Part shown: positions 16,022 to 25,654 of the stretch, piece by piece
How the letters are laid out: each line of letters opens with the position of its first letter
Numbering within the stretch: position 1 is the first letter of the stretch
Assembly (NCBI GenBank): GCA_014379355.1
Contig: JACMLX010000149.1
Coordinates: forward strand, 1 to 64,000
Reading direction: 5' to 3'
DNA length: 64,000 nucleotides
DNA from: Gemmatimonadaceae bacterium
Lineage (GTDB): Bacteria; Gemmatimonadota; Gemmatimonadetes; Gemmatimonadales; Gemmatimonadaceae
Notes under the pieces: generated by a model
What the model was told of the DNA's origin: nothing
The model's database searches: none
What the model saw: the letters and a program-made list of their open reading frames with translations, nothing else
Position numbers and translations under genes: made by a program

Positions 16022-19000
16022 ATGTCCGATTCGGCTCACCCGCCCGAAGCAGTGCCACCATCCGATGCGCACGCAACGGACGTCGATCACCGGTCGGCCG
16101 AGGATGCCGATGCGCTGATCGAAACGGGCAACATGCATGAGAGGAATGGCGACCGGAGCGCAGCGCGTGACGCCTATGTGCGGGCGTTGCCATTGCTTGG
16201 TGCGGCCACGTCAGCGCGGCGCAAGGTGTCGGTGCTGCGCTGGATCGCGCGGACGCATCAGGTGGATGCGGAGTACGAGCCCGCGCTCAACTTCGTCGAA
16301 GCCGCCGAACAACTCGCCACCGAAATCGACGACCGCTCGGGCCTGGGACATTGTCGCATCGTGCGCGCGAACGTCTCGTGGCAGCGCGGTGATCTCGATG
16401 CGGCGGTCACACTCTACACCGCCGCACTCGACCTCGCGCACGAGGTGGGTGATGCGCGACTGGCAGCCGTCGCCTCACAGAATCTCGGCGTGGTGGCCAG
16501 CGCGCGCGGCGCCTTCGATCAGGCCTTTCATCATTTCCGGGCCAGCATCGCCGCCTACCGCTCGCTCGGATTGCCGGGTGAGACCGCCATCTCGCAGAAC
16601 AATCTGGGTCGGCTGTACCTCGATCACGGCAACTCGGAATCGGCGGAAGCCGAGCTCAATGCGGCGCTGCCGCTGGCGCTCTCCGTGGGCGATGCGAGCA
16701 CCGCCACGATGGTCGAGATCAATCTCGCGGACATGTGGGTGCAACGGTCCGACTACGACAAGGCACGCACGATCTGTGAGCGCGTGCTCGCGCGGTCGTC
16801 ACCGGACGGCGACACACATGCCGACGGCGAGGTGCAGAAGATCCTCGGCGCCATCGCGCTCGCGAAGCAGGACATCGCTTCTGCCGAAGCGCATTTCGCG
16901 CGCGCGGAGTCGATCGCGGACAAGCGCGAGGACCTGCTGCTCAAGGCACAGATCGCGCGCGAACGCGCCGAGATGTACCGCGGCCAGGGTCGCACGCGTG
17001 AACTCCTGCAGTCACTGAACGGCGCACACCGACTCTTCAGTCAACTGCGCGCGAACCAGGCGATGGCCGCCGTCACGGCGCTCATCCGTCGCCTCGAACG
17101 CGACGTGCTCGACGTCGTGCGCCAGTGGGGCGAGTCGATCGAGGAGAAGGACGCCTACACGCAGGGCCACTGCGAACGTGTCGCGGACCTCGCGTGCGCC
17201 CTCGCCCGCCGGGCCGGTGTCGAGGAGGAAGTCATCTTCTGGTTCCGCGTCGGTGCGTTGCTGCACGACGTCGGCAAGATCGTGATCTCGTCGGAGATCC
17301 TGAACAAGGCCGAGCAGCTGACGGCGGATGAGTGGGATGTGATGAAGCTGCACCCGGGCGCCGGGGCAGACATCCTCAAGGAGATCAACTTTCCGTACGA
17401 CGTGAACGCGATCGTGCGGCACCATCACGAGAACTGGGACGGCACCGGATATCCGGATGCGCTCGTGGGTGAGCGCATTCCGCTGTGGGCTCGCATCGTC
17501 TGCCTGGCCGACGTGTATGACGCGCTGACGTCCGACCGCAGCTACAAGGCCGCGCTGCCGGCCGATGTTGCGCTCGAGGTGATGCGACGCGATGTGCGTC
17601 GCCAGTTCGATCCCGCCCTCTTCGCGCTGTTCGAGGATGTGGCGCGCCAGTCGGAGCCACGCACGATCGAGACGACAGCCAGGCAGCGCCAGCAATCACA
17701 TGCCGCCGATCCCGCCAGCGCGCTCGACGACCTGACCGGGCTGGTGCTGCGCAAGGGATTTCTGACGCAGGCGAACAAGCTGCTCGCCGACGCCACGGAA
17801 AAGAACCAGCCCGTCACGCTCGCCGTCATCGACGTCGACCATTTCAAGTCCGTCAACGACACGTTCGGCCACCTGCAGGGCGATGATGTGCTGCGCTCGG
17901 TCGCGGGACAGCTGCGCGATACCGTGCGGCGCAACGACCTGGTCGGTCGGTATGCCGGTGACGAATTCGTGCTGCTGTTTCCCGACACGACACAGGCGGA
18001 GGCACGCGAGCTGGCGTCGCGCCTCTGCGAAGCGGTGGCGGGCAATCGGCTCGCGATTCGCGAGCGGCGAGAAGGCACGATCGCCGTCACGCTCTCGATC
18101 GGCATCGCGACGGTGGATGATCGCACCAGCGATCTGGAGACGATGTTCGCGTCGGCTGACCGCGCGCTCTACGTCGCCAAGCGGCGCGGACGCAATCAGG
18201 TCGCCAGCGCCGATGAAGTCACGGGCGATTCACAGGCCGATGCGTTGCGCTTCGATCGCTTCGTGGGTCGTGTGCGCGAGCTGCGCGGCCTCCTGACGCA
18301 GCTCGAACATGCCTGCGCTGGTCGGCCACGCCTGGTCGCGATCGTCGGCGAGGCCGGTATCGGCAAGACGTCACTCGTGCGGCAGCTGCAGCCCGAAGTG
18401 CGCCTGCGCGGCGGTGCGATGGTGTTCGGCCGCTGCGTCGCCAGCGACGTCAAGCCGCCGTACGGCGCCTGGGCGGAAATCGTGAAGGCCATTCACGAGC
18501 AGGGCATCATTCCGCAGGGCGAATGGCACGAACTCTCGCGTCTCGTGCCCGCACTCGCATCGAACGACGGTGCACCGAGTGCCGCCGGCAGCAAGTACGC
18601 ACTGCTCTCCGAACTCGCGGAATACCTGCGGCAGGCCAGTGCACACAATCCGCTCGCCGTCGTGATCGACGACGTGCAGTGGGCCGACAGCTCGACGTGG
18701 GACGCGACTGAATACGTGCGGCACAATCTCAGCGACGAACGGCTGCTGATCTGCATGACGATGCGCGCCGAGGATGTCGGGATCATCGCGGAGCGTCGTC
18801 GGCACCTCTCGCGCGATGAACGCTTCAGTGACCTGTACCTCAATCGATTCTCGCCCGAGGAACTGGCGACGTGGCTGGAGACCATCCTCCATCAGGGTGA
18901 GATCGGTCGCGAGTTCCTGCGCTACATCCACAAGTACACGGAAGGCAACCCGCTGCTCGTGGTGCATGTGCTGCGCGCCCTGCAGGAGAATGGCGGCATC

Positions 19001-20851
19001 TGGTACGCGGGTCGACGATGGCAGTGGAAGGACAATCCCGATCTCGATCTGCCGACCGCCGTCTCCGACCTGATCGATGCGCGCATCGATCGCCTGTCCG
19101 AAACCGCGCGCGAACATCTCACGATGGCCGCGGTGGTCGGACGCACGTTCGACATCGACATGGTGCTCAGCGCCGGCGCGATGTCCGAGGATGCGCTCCT
19201 CGATGCCATCGACGAGGGAGTCGCTGCGCACGTCCTCGAGTCGACCGGTGATCGCAGTGCTGACCGGTACTCGTTCTCGCATGGCCTGATCGCCGATGCC
19301 ATCCGTCGCCGCGTCAATCGCCGGCGACTCGCGCGCATGCACGGACAGGTGGCGCAGGCGATGGAGACGCTGAGTGCCGATGCCGTCGCGGCCATCGCGG
19401 CACACTTCGATGCGGCCGGCAATGGTGCCAAGGCGTACGAATACGCAATGCGCGCCGCCGAGCGTGCTGGCGGTGTATACGCCCACAAGGAAGCGGCGGC
19501 GTCATACGCGATGGCCGAGCGCCACGCCGTGTCGGTCGAGGACCGCGTGCAGTGCCGGTTCCGGCATGTGCAGGCGCTCGAGCTGGCCGGCGAATACGAA
19601 GCGGCCGAATCGCTCTGCGACCTGATCATCGCGGAACGGGTGTCGATCGGCGATCGTGGCGCGTTGATCAGCGTGCGCCGGATGCGCGAGCGATTGCGCA
19701 GCCTGCGGGGCCTCGCGCTCGAACTGACGTGCGATGCCGTCGAGAAGCTGCTCGCCGAGGCCGTGCAGCTCAGGGAAGAGCGCGAGGAAGTCGAACTGCT
19801 CGGCATGTTGTCGCGCGTATACGCGCGGCGCGGCGATCCGGTCGAGGCCCGTCGACTCGGACGTCGCAGCGTCGAAGTCGCCGAACGTGTCGGCGAACCC
19901 GGCGTGCTGGCGATGACGCTCATGTATCTCGGCTCAGCACTGATCGAGAGCGAGGCCGACGAGGCGCTGCACTGTTATCAGCGTGCGCTGGAGATGTTTT
20001 CGCAGCGGGCCGACCTGATCGGACTTGCGCGTGCACACATCAACGTGGGTATCGCGCAGTCGCGCCGCGGCGCGAACGACGAATCCGCCGCGGCCTATGC
20101 GACCGCGCTCGATCTCGGCCGCACCACGCACTCGCCGGATATCACCGGGCTCGCGGCGCTGAACCTCGGCGTGCTGAAAATGAAGGTCGGTCTGCTGGAC
20201 GAGGCGGATGGATGCTTCACCGAGGCGATGGAACGCTTCGCGCTGCTGAACAACGAGCCGCATCGCCTGGCTGCGCTGTACAACCAGGCGAACCTCGCGC
20301 GTGACCGGAACGACCACGATCGTGCGGTCCGGCTGTACGGCGATGCCGCGGTGGTCGCGACATCGATGGACCAGCTCGACGTGGAGCTGGGCGCTCGCGC
20401 CGGACAGGGGCTCGCGTTCCTGGCGCTTGGCCGCGTTGCCGATGCGCGCGCCTGCCTGCAGTCGTGCAACGTGCGGGTGCGCGATCGGGACACGTGGTGG
20501 TTCCAGGGCCGCGAGCTGCTCGAAGCGCTGGCCATACGGATCCATCTGCAGTTCCGCGATGCGTCGGCGGCGTGCCTCCGGTTCCGTGAAGGGCTGCTGC
20601 TGGCGGAGGCCTCGGACTCGTATGGCGCCGCCTGGCTGGTGGCCGATGTCGCCGGTCCGCTGGCCGCCGTGGGTGTGCTCACGGCGCACGAGCAGCTGGA
20701 GCGGTTCGCCGAATTGGCCAAGGGCCTCGACTACGCGCCGCTGACGGCGCGGTATGCCGAGCTGATGCGGGAACGGCCTGCCGTGCTGAAGCCGCGGCCA
20801 CACGCGCCGCCGAAGCCGCGAGCGACGCCATTGTCTTCCGCGCTGGTGTGA
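16022..20851 (+). CDS. Giant TPR / HD-GYP / GGDEF / AAA-STAND ATPase / TPR signalling protein
   Basis: This 1,609-residue protein joins five regions. Residues about 25-370 are tetratricopeptide-like helical repeats. About 380-560 is an HD-GYP cyclic-di-GMP phosphodiesterase with HDVGK (415-419) and HHHENWDGTGYP (467-478). About 570-740 is a GGDEF domain with DVDHFKSVND, the active-site variant YAGDEF (644-649) and an inhibitory-site RxxD (636-639) five residues ahead. About 745-1080 is an AAA_16-type STAND ATPase with Walker A GEAGIGKT (776-783) and Walker B VVIDDVQWAD (880-889). The remainder is a second set of TPRs. No signal peptide or membrane segment is seen, so it is cytoplasmic. The start at 16022 was chosen because the upstream 29 codons lack similarity. 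The protein could make and break cyclic-di-GMP while its ATPase/TPR part senses partners (inference). Confidence 0.93.
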   Translation: MSDSAHPPEAVPPSDAHATDVDHRSAEDADALIETGNMHERNGDRSAARDAYVRALPLLGAATSARRKVSVLRWIARTHQVDAEYEPALNFVEAAEQLATEIDDRSGLGHCRIVRANVSWQRGDLDAAVTLYTAALDLAHEVGDARLAAVASQNLGVVASARGAFDQAFHHFRASIAAYRSLGLPGETAISQNNLGRLYLDHGNSESAEAELNAALPLALSVGDASTATMVEINLADMWVQRSDYDKARTICERVLARSSPDGDTHADGEVQKILGAIALAKQDIASAEAHFARAESIADKREDLLLKAQIARERAEMYRGQGRTRELLQSLNGAHRLFSQLRANQAMAAVTALIRRLERDVLDVVRQWGESIEEKDAYTQGHCERVADLACALARRAGVEEEVIFWFRVGALLHDVGKIVISSEILNKAEQLTADEWDVMKLHPGAGADILKEINFPYDVNAIVRHHHENWDGTGYPDALVGERIPLWARIVCLADVYDALTSDRSYKAALPADVALEVMRRDVRRQFDPALFALFEDVARQSEPRTIETTARQRQQSHAADPASALDDLTGLVLRKGFLTQANKLLADATEKNQPVTLAVIDVDHFKSVNDTFGHLQGDDVLRSVAGQLRDTVRRNDLVGRYAGDEFVLLFPDTTQAEARELASRLCEAVAGNRLAIRERREGTIAVTLSIGIATVDDRTSDLETMFASADRALYVAKRRGRNQVASADEVTGDSQADALRFDRFVGRVRELRGLLTQLEHACAGRPRLVAIVGEAGIGKTSLVRQLQPEVRLRGGAMVFGRCVASDVKPPYGAWAEIVKAIHEQGIIPQGEWHELSRLVPALASNDGAPSAAGSKYALLSELAEYLRQASAHNPLAVVIDDVQWADSSTWDATEYVRHNLSDERLLICMTMRAEDVGIIAERRRHLSRDERFSDLYLNRFSPEELATWLETILHQGEIGREFLRYIHKYTEGNPLLVVHVLRALQENGGIWYAGRRWQWKDNPDLDLPTAVSDLIDARIDRLSETAREHLTMAAVVGRTFDIDMVLSAGAMSEDALLDAIDEGVAAHVLESTGDRSADRYSFSHGLIADAIRRRVNRRRLARMHGQVAQAMETLSADAVAAIAAHFDAAGNGAKAYEYAMRAAERAGGVYAHKEAAASYAMAERHAVSVEDRVQCRFRHVQALELAGEYEAAESLCDLIIAERVSIGDRGALISVRRMRERLRSLRGLALELTCDAVEKLLAEAVQLREEREEVELLGMLSRVYARRGDPVEARRLGRRSVEVAERVGEPGVLAMTLMYLGSALIESEADEALHCYQRALEMFSQRADLIGLARAHINVGIAQSRRGANDESAAAYATALDLGRTTHSPDITGLAALNLGVLKMKVGLLDEADGCFTEAMERFALLNNEPHRLAALYNQANLARDRNDHDRAVRLYGDAAVVATSMDQLDVELGARAGQGLAFLALGRVADARACLQSCNVRVRDRDTWWFQGRELLEALAIRIHLQFRDASAACLRFREGLLLAEASDSYGAAWLVADVAGPLAAVGVLTAHEQLERFAELAKGLDYAPLTARYAELMRERPAVLKPRPHAPPKPRATPLSSALV

Positions 20852-21002
20852 TCGGAGTTCGAACGCCGTGCAGTTCGCAGAAGCTTCGCGCATTGCGCGC
20901 CGTACGGCGATGCGGTCTGCCCGCTAAAGTCGCCATTTGAACCTTAGCGACGTTCCGCGTGAGCAGCGCGTGCTCCACCAGCACAGCCGTTACCTTCGAG
21001 CG

Positions 21003-22238
21003 ATGCACAACACATTCCGCTGGTTCGGCCGGCACGCCTCAGGGCGCGCCGTCATGGTGGTCGTACTCGCGGGCAGCAGCTCCCGCGTGATGATGGCGCA
21101 GGCACCGACGTCCGCGCGTCCCCCTGCCACGAGCTGCCTTCCCAGCGGACAGTTCGCGCCGCCTCCGCCATATCAGTCGGTGGAACAGCTCGCTGACAGC
21201 CGCGTGACATTCAGGCTGTGTGCGCCCGACGCGACCACTGTGTCTGTGACCAGCTCCGATGCTGACCCCGCAATTCCGATGGGCGCGGGCGGTGGACCCG
21301 CAGGGCTGCCGATGACGAAAGACGCGATGGGGCTCTGGAGCGCGACGACGGCCGTGCCGGTCGCACCGGGGACGTACCGCTTCAACTTCCGCGTCAACGG
21401 CGCGCGCGTGCCCGATCCGAAGGCGACGCGCTTCTCCGAGGAACGGACCGGCACGAACTCGACCTTTGAAGTCACGGGCGCGGCCGGTGCGTTTCAGGCG
21501 TTCGACCCGAACGTCCCGCACGGTGCGGTGAGCACGATCGAATATTCGTCCGCGACGCTTGGTGTGAAACGCCGTGCGCACGTGTATACGCCGCCCGGGT
21601 ACATGAAGGGCAGCACGAGTTACCCGGTGTTGTACCTCGTGCACGGCGCCGGCGACAGCGATGACAGCTGGACGTCCGAAGGCCACGCCCACTACATCGT
21701 CGACAATCTCATCGCCGCGGGCAAGGCGAAGCCGATGATCGTCGTGATGCCGTTCGGGCACACGCCCGAACGCGCCGGCTCCGACATGCTACGGAACAAC
21801 GATTTCGGCGACGATCTGCACAAGGACCTGATTCCGTTCGTGGAAGCGAATTTCAGGACGCTGAATGGCACGGCGACGCGCGCAATGGCCGGCTTGTCGA
21901 TGGGTGGCGCACATACGCTGCAGTTCGGCGTGACGCGTCCCGATCGATTCGGCTACGTCGGCGTGTTCAGCATGGGGCTGTTCGACACGACGCAGGTGAC
22001 GACGTACGAGTCGCGAAACGGCGCGGCATTGCGGCGCGGCGCAGCTGGTCCGGAGGCGTTCAAGCTCGTGTACTACGCCATGGGCAAGGATGACTTTCTG
22101 TACCGCACCGTGGCCTCGACGCGCGCCGTGCTCGACAAGTTCGGCATCACGTACATGTATCACGAAAGCGCCGGCGGCCATACCTGGACGAACTGGCGTG
22201 ACTATCTCGCGGACTTCGCGCCGAAGCTGTTTCGGTGA
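21003..22238 (+). CDS. Secreted esterase (esterase D/feruloyl-esterase type) with N-terminal beta-sandwich
   Basis: This 411-residue protein has an export signal, a beta-sandwich region resembling the CBM48/E-set domain (about residues 50-150, ending GTYRFNFRVNGARVPDP), and a C-terminal alpha/beta-hydrolase of the esterase D type (PF00756). The latter shows VLYLVHGAGDSDDSW, MIVVMPFGHT, the nucleophile elbow GLSMGG (Ser299) and the late histidine in ESAGGHTW. Relatives cleave feruloyl esters on plant xylan or siderophore esters. The ATG at 21003 starts the signal peptide. The stop overlaps the GTG of the MBL-fold gene, so both are made together. Confidence 0.88.
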   Translation: MHNTFRWFGRHASGRAVMVVVLAGSSSRVMMAQAPTSARPPATSCLPSGQFAPPPPYQSVEQLADSRVTFRLCAPDATTVSVTSSDADPAIPMGAGGGPAGLPMTKDAMGLWSATTAVPVAPGTYRFNFRVNGARVPDPKATRFSEERTGTNSTFEVTGAAGAFQAFDPNVPHGAVSTIEYSSATLGVKRRAHVYTPPGYMKGSTSYPVLYLVHGAGDSDDSWTSEGHAHYIVDNLIAAGKAKPMIVVMPFGHTPERAGSDMLRNNDFGDDLHKDLIPFVEANFRTLNGTATRAMAGLSMGGAHTLQFGVTRPDRFGYVGVFSMGLFDTTQVTTYESRNGAALRRGAAGPEAFKLVYYAMGKDDFLYRTVASTRAVLDKFGITYMYHESAGGHTWTNWRDYLADFAPKLFR

Positions 22239-23416
22239 AGCGCCGGAGCGTCTTTCGCTGGTTCGCGCTGCTGGTCGTCACCGTTCTCGTCGCGGCCGGC
22301 TCGTCGGCCTGGCCGAGCCTTGGTGCGCACCCGGATGGTGCACGCCTGACGCGGATGATGGGTTCGCCGGAGTGGCGCGGTGATCGATTCACGAACGGCT
22401 TTGCGATGTGGAGCGACAAGACTCGCGCCGTGACTGAGGCGTTTCGATCGAATGACAGCGATACGCCGACGGTGCCGATCGCGGTGTACGACAGTGCGAC
22501 GACACAGTACGCGAGGCCCGCAGCGAGTGGATTGCGCGTGACGTGGTTCGGGCACTCCACGTCGCTGATCGAGATCGATGGCGCAACCGTGCTCACCGAT
22601 CCGGTGTGGAGCACGCGCCCGTCGCCGGTGAGCTGGGCTGGTCCGGCGCGCTGGTATCCGCCGATTGTTGGCATGGACCAGCTTCCACCGTTGGATGCGG
22701 TGCTGATCTCGCATGACCACTACGATCATCTCGATCGCGCCACGATCCAGTCGCTCAACATGCGAGGCGTTCGCTTCATCGTGCCGCTCGGTGTCGGAGC
22801 ACACCTCGTGGCGTGGGGCGTCCCGGAGACGCGTGTCACGGAACTCGATTGGTGGGACTCGACACGCGTTGGAACGCTCGACATCGTCGCGACGCCGGCT
22901 CGGCATGCGTCCGGTCGTATCAACCCGCAGCGCGATCGCACGTTGTGGGCTGGGTACGCGATGCTTGGCGCCGCACATCGCGCCTGGTATTCCGGCGATA
23001 CGGGGATGCATGACGCGCTGGATTCGATCGGGACGAAGTACGGGCCATTCGACGTCACGCTGATCGAATCGGGGCAATACGATGCGGCCTGGCCGGATTG
23101 GCATCTCGGGCCGGAGCAGGCAGTGGAGGCGAATCGACGTGTGCGTGGCCGCGCGATGATGCCGGTGCACTGGGCGCTGTTCAAGCTCGCGCATCATGGC
23201 TGGACCGAACCGGCCGAACGCGTGCTCGCGGCAGCGCGATGTGGTGTAGTGGTGCGCGTACTCGCTCCGCAACCTGGAAGGGCGATCGAACCGACGACCG
23301 TTCAATCGACACCGCGCTGGTGGCCGACTGTGCCGTGGGAGACGGCACATGAGCGGCCCGTCGTGGCCACGCTCCGTGGTGATCCGGTCGAGCGGTATGC
23401 AATACCATCCTGCTGA
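22235..23416 (+). CDS. MBL-fold metallohydrolase (NAPE-PLD/UlaG-like), membrane-anchored or exported
   Basis: This 393-residue protein begins with a hydrophobic signal or anchor segment (FALLVVTVLVAAGSSAW). The catalytic domain has VTWFGHSTSLIEIDG, LTDPVWSTRPSP and the zinc motif SHDHYDH (His160, His162, Asp164, His165), then SGDTG and the late MPVHWALF. This set is typical of the N-acyl-phosphatidylethanolamine phospholipase D-like branch, though many relatives are uncharacterised. The GTG start overlaps the stop of the esterase gene. A lipid or ester substrate outside the cytoplasm is plausible. Confidence 0.88.
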   Translation: MKRRSVFRWFALLVVTVLVAAGSSAWPSLGAHPDGARLTRMMGSPEWRGDRFTNGFAMWSDKTRAVTEAFRSNDSDTPTVPIAVYDSATTQYARPAASGLRVTWFGHSTSLIEIDGATVLTDPVWSTRPSPVSWAGPARWYPPIVGMDQLPPLDAVLISHDHYDHLDRATIQSLNMRGVRFIVPLGVGAHLVAWGVPETRVTELDWWDSTRVGTLDIVATPARHASGRINPQRDRTLWAGYAMLGAAHRAWYSGDTGMHDALDSIGTKYGPFDVTLIESGQYDAAWPDWHLGPEQAVEANRRVRGRAMMPVHWALFKLAHHGWTEPAERVLAAARCGVVVRVLAPQPGRAIEPTTVQSTPRWWPTVPWETAHERPVVATLRGDPVERYAIPSC

Positions 23417-23513
23417 CTCAGAGCAGCGCTCGTGCAATGGCAGTGCCTGCTCGCGACGTGGTTCGTGAAATATTCACGTCGCGCGCTGCCATACGCCCTG
23501 CAGGGCATGGCTG

Positions 23514-23837
23514 TTGCCTTACACTTCCACATCCCATCACAAGCGAGACAACATCAGCGACAGCAACAGCGGTTATAAGCACGACGCCAGCGACAAGAAG
23601 CTCGACCAGGCGGCAGATGCGGCGAAGGCCGACGACAAGGCTACCGCAGCAAAGCACGGTGCCGGGCCATCGCACGATCCGGCGAAAATCGCGCGCCATG
23701 ATGACGCAGGCAAGGATCGCCTGTTCGAGAAGCGCGAGCAGCATGACGATGGCGAGAAGGAGAGCGAGCGGTCACGTCTCGCGAAGGATCAGGCGAAACA
23801 TGCGCATCCGGTGGACGAGGCCGCGCACGGCGCCTGA
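23514..23837 (+). CDS. Small charged hydrophilic protein, start uncertain
   Basis: This frame encodes up to 107 residues rich in Asp, Lys, Ala, His and Glu (for example DKKLDQAADAAKADDKATAAKHG) with almost no hydrophobic stretch, resembling LEA-like or hydrophilin-type disordered proteins. The composition is unlike a random GC-rich shadow frame, which supports coding. There is no in-frame ATG: a TTG at 23514 is the best candidate and the ribosome-binding site is weak. A stop at 23466-23468 limits the frame upstream. It may be a genuine gene with a rare start, or a degraded one. Confidence 0.45.
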   Translation: MPYTSTSHHKRDNISDSNSGYKHDASDKKLDQAADAAKADDKATAAKHGAGPSHDPAKIARHDDAGKDRLFEKREQHDDGEKESERSRLAKDQAKHAHPVDEAAHGA

Positions 23838-23879
23838 GGACCGATGATCGTGTGACTGCGGCGGCGCGCCCTCGTGATG

Positions 23880-23900
23880 CCATGACGTGAGGCGTCATGG
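23880..23900 (+). terminator. Nested hairpin after the charged small protein
   Basis: An 8-base perfect stem (CCATGACG / CGTCATGG) with a 5-base loop lies at 23880-23900. It is nested inside a longer-range pair of 10-base arms (TGCGGCGGCG at 23857-23866 and its complement at 23919-23928). No T-tract follows. It is 43 bases after the stop of the small gene and ahead of the diguanylate cyclase gene. Confidence 0.4.
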
Positions 23901-24017
23901 GAATTCGGTAATCTGTTCGCCGCCGCAGCCCGGCCTGGCCGTCGTGCGACCGATACTCTGGGCATGAGAGTGATTGTCGATCACCTTCCTGGTCAGTAGG
24001 TCACCGATGTCGGTCGG

Positions 24018-25037
24018 ATGAAGAAGCTCGCTCAATTGCTCGCGGCCATGGACATCGCGAACGATTCGCTGGCGATGTACCGGGCAGTCATCGTGCACAA
24101 TCTCAGTCTGATCGGCGGCGTCATGCTCGGCGCCGTCGGCGTGCTGCACGTGGTCAGCGGGCCTCGCTGGCCGCTTGCGCTGCTGAACTTCGGCGTGTGC
24201 GCCATACTGCTCGGCAATATCCTGGCGACCCGATACGGTCGGCGGACGTTCCTCCCATTCAGTGTCGTGGCCGCGCTGCTGATCGCCGCCGTGATCGGCT
24301 CGACCCTGCTGCAGGGCTTCAACGGCGTGCTGTGGGCGTACCCGACGCTGTTCATCTGTTTCTTCACGCTGCCGCGCCGACTCGCCCTCGTGCTGAGCGT
24401 GGTGTTGATCGTCGGGGTGTGTGCGGCGGGCCTCGAGCGCTTGGGCGCCGGCGCATCGGCGCGCCTCTTCATTTCGCTGGCGTTCGTGCTGCTCATGATC
24501 AACGTCGTCCTCGGTGTCCTCGGCGAGCTGCAGCGCGCGCTCGTGACCCAGGCCATCACCGATCCGCTGACCGGCTGCTACAATCGTCGGCACCTGCAAT
24601 CGTATGTGGATCGCATGGTACCGGCCACCGAGGCGTCGGGCAGCGGCCCTGTGCTGCTGGCAATCGACATCGACCACTTCAAGTCGATCAACGACCGTCA
24701 TGGGCACGATGTGGGTGACGCGGTGCTCTGTCGCCTCGCCGAGGTGGTGACGGCCCGACAGCGCCTGGGCGACCTGCTGTTCCGCACCGGTGGTGAGGAA
24801 TTCGCCCTCCTCTTGCCGCGCAGCACTGCGCGCGATGCCGTGCTCGTGGCGGAGGAACTTCGCGCGTACGTGGCCAGCAGTGAATTGCTGCCGGGCGAGA
24901 AAGTCACGGTCAGCGTCGGCGTCAGTGCGAGTGCGCTGTCGGCGATGCGCAACGTGAAGGACTGGCTCAAGTCGGCGGACATGGCGCTGTACCAGGCGAA
25001 GCATGAGGGGCGCGATCGGGTGGTGCTGGCAGCGTAG
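24018..25037 (+). CDS. Membrane-bound diguanylate cyclase
   Basis: This 339-residue protein has five to six hydrophobic segments in residues 25-170 forming an uncharacterised membrane sensor region, then a GGDEF domain from about residue 178. The domain shows DPLTGCYNRRHL, AIDIDHFKSIND, the active-site GGEEF at 258-262 and an RxxD inhibitory site RLGD (249-252), so it should make cyclic-di-GMP from GTP with product feedback. The ATG at 24018 follows a GGTCGG stretch. It is independent of the giant cyclic-di-GMP protein 3 kb upstream, but both act on the same second messenger. Confidence 0.92.
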   Translation: MKKLAQLLAAMDIANDSLAMYRAVIVHNLSLIGGVMLGAVGVLHVVSGPRWPLALLNFGVCAILLGNILATRYGRRTFLPFSVVAALLIAAVIGSTLLQGFNGVLWAYPTLFICFFTLPRRLALVLSVVLIVGVCAAGLERLGAGASARLFISLAFVLLMINVVLGVLGELQRALVTQAITDPLTGCYNRRHLQSYVDRMVPATEASGSGPVLLAIDIDHFKSINDRHGHDVGDAVLCRLAEVVTARQRLGDLLFRTGGEEFALLLPRSTARDAVLVAEELRAYVASSELLPGEKVTVSVGVSASALSAMRNVKDWLKSADMALYQAKHEGRDRVVLAA

Positions 25038-25139
25038 TGCCCCCGGCGGGGACGGCGTGCGACACGCAAACGGGATTTTCCGGGGCAGCGTACGTTGCAG
25101 GCTGCCGTCACCATCTCACGCCACCGCCGGAGCCCCAGC

Positions 25140-25586
25140 ATGCCGCCACTGTACCTCGCCACCGCCGTCATCCTGCTGGGCGGTGCGCTGCTCTCGATTC
25201 AGTCGCCGCTGAATGCGCAGCTCGCGAAGGCGGTCGGATCGCCCATCAACGCCGCGCTGGTTTCGTTCCTGGTCGGAACCGTCGCGTTGCTCACGGTGGC
25301 GATGGCGCAGCGCAGCACGCCAACCGGTTCGGCCGTGCGGGCGCTTCCGTGGTACGTGTGGTCAGGCGGTCTGTGTGGTGCCGTCTTCGTCAGCGCCGCG
25401 GCATTCGCGGCGCCGCGGCTCGGCGTTGCGACGATGCTCTCGCTCGCGATCGCGAGCCAGCTGGTGACGGCGCTCGCACTCGATCACCACGGCGTCTTCG
25501 GCATCCCGCCGCATCCGATCACGGCGGGTCGCCTGGCCGGAATGGCGCTGGTGATCGTGGGGGTGCTGGTGGTGCGGAAGTATTGA
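25140..25586 (+). CDS. DMT-family small transporter (DUF606/YdcZ type)
   Basis: This 148-residue membrane protein has about five hydrophobic segments and the DUF606 pattern: IQSPLNAQLAKAVGSPINAALVSF split over the early segments, WYVWSGGLCGAVFV, and ASQLVTALALDHHGVFG. Such proteins are half-size relatives of EamA drug/metabolite transporters and often act as dimers. GGAG lies about ten bases before the ATG at 25140. Substrate unknown. Confidence 0.85.
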   Translation: MPPLYLATAVILLGGALLSIQSPLNAQLAKAVGSPINAALVSFLVGTVALLTVAMAQRSTPTGSAVRALPWYVWSGGLCGAVFVSAAAFAAPRLGVATMLSLAIASQLVTALALDHHGVFGIPPHPITAGRLAGMALVIVGVLVVRKY

Positions 25587-25654
25587 TCGGCTGGATCGTG
25601 GTCATGACGTGTACTTTCCACCGCTCGTCTGGAGACACGCTCACCCCGGCACGC

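Noticed and set aside
23464-23478. Small hairpin CGTGAA-ATA-TTCACG
   Set aside because: It lies after the MBL-fold gene and could be a terminator or operator, but the 6-base stem is too short and the context too weak to call.
25037-25654. Upstream part of the 994-codon frame that contains the S9 peptidase
   Set aside because: It overlaps the DUF606 transporter gene in another frame and lacks similarity; the peptidase starts near 25655.
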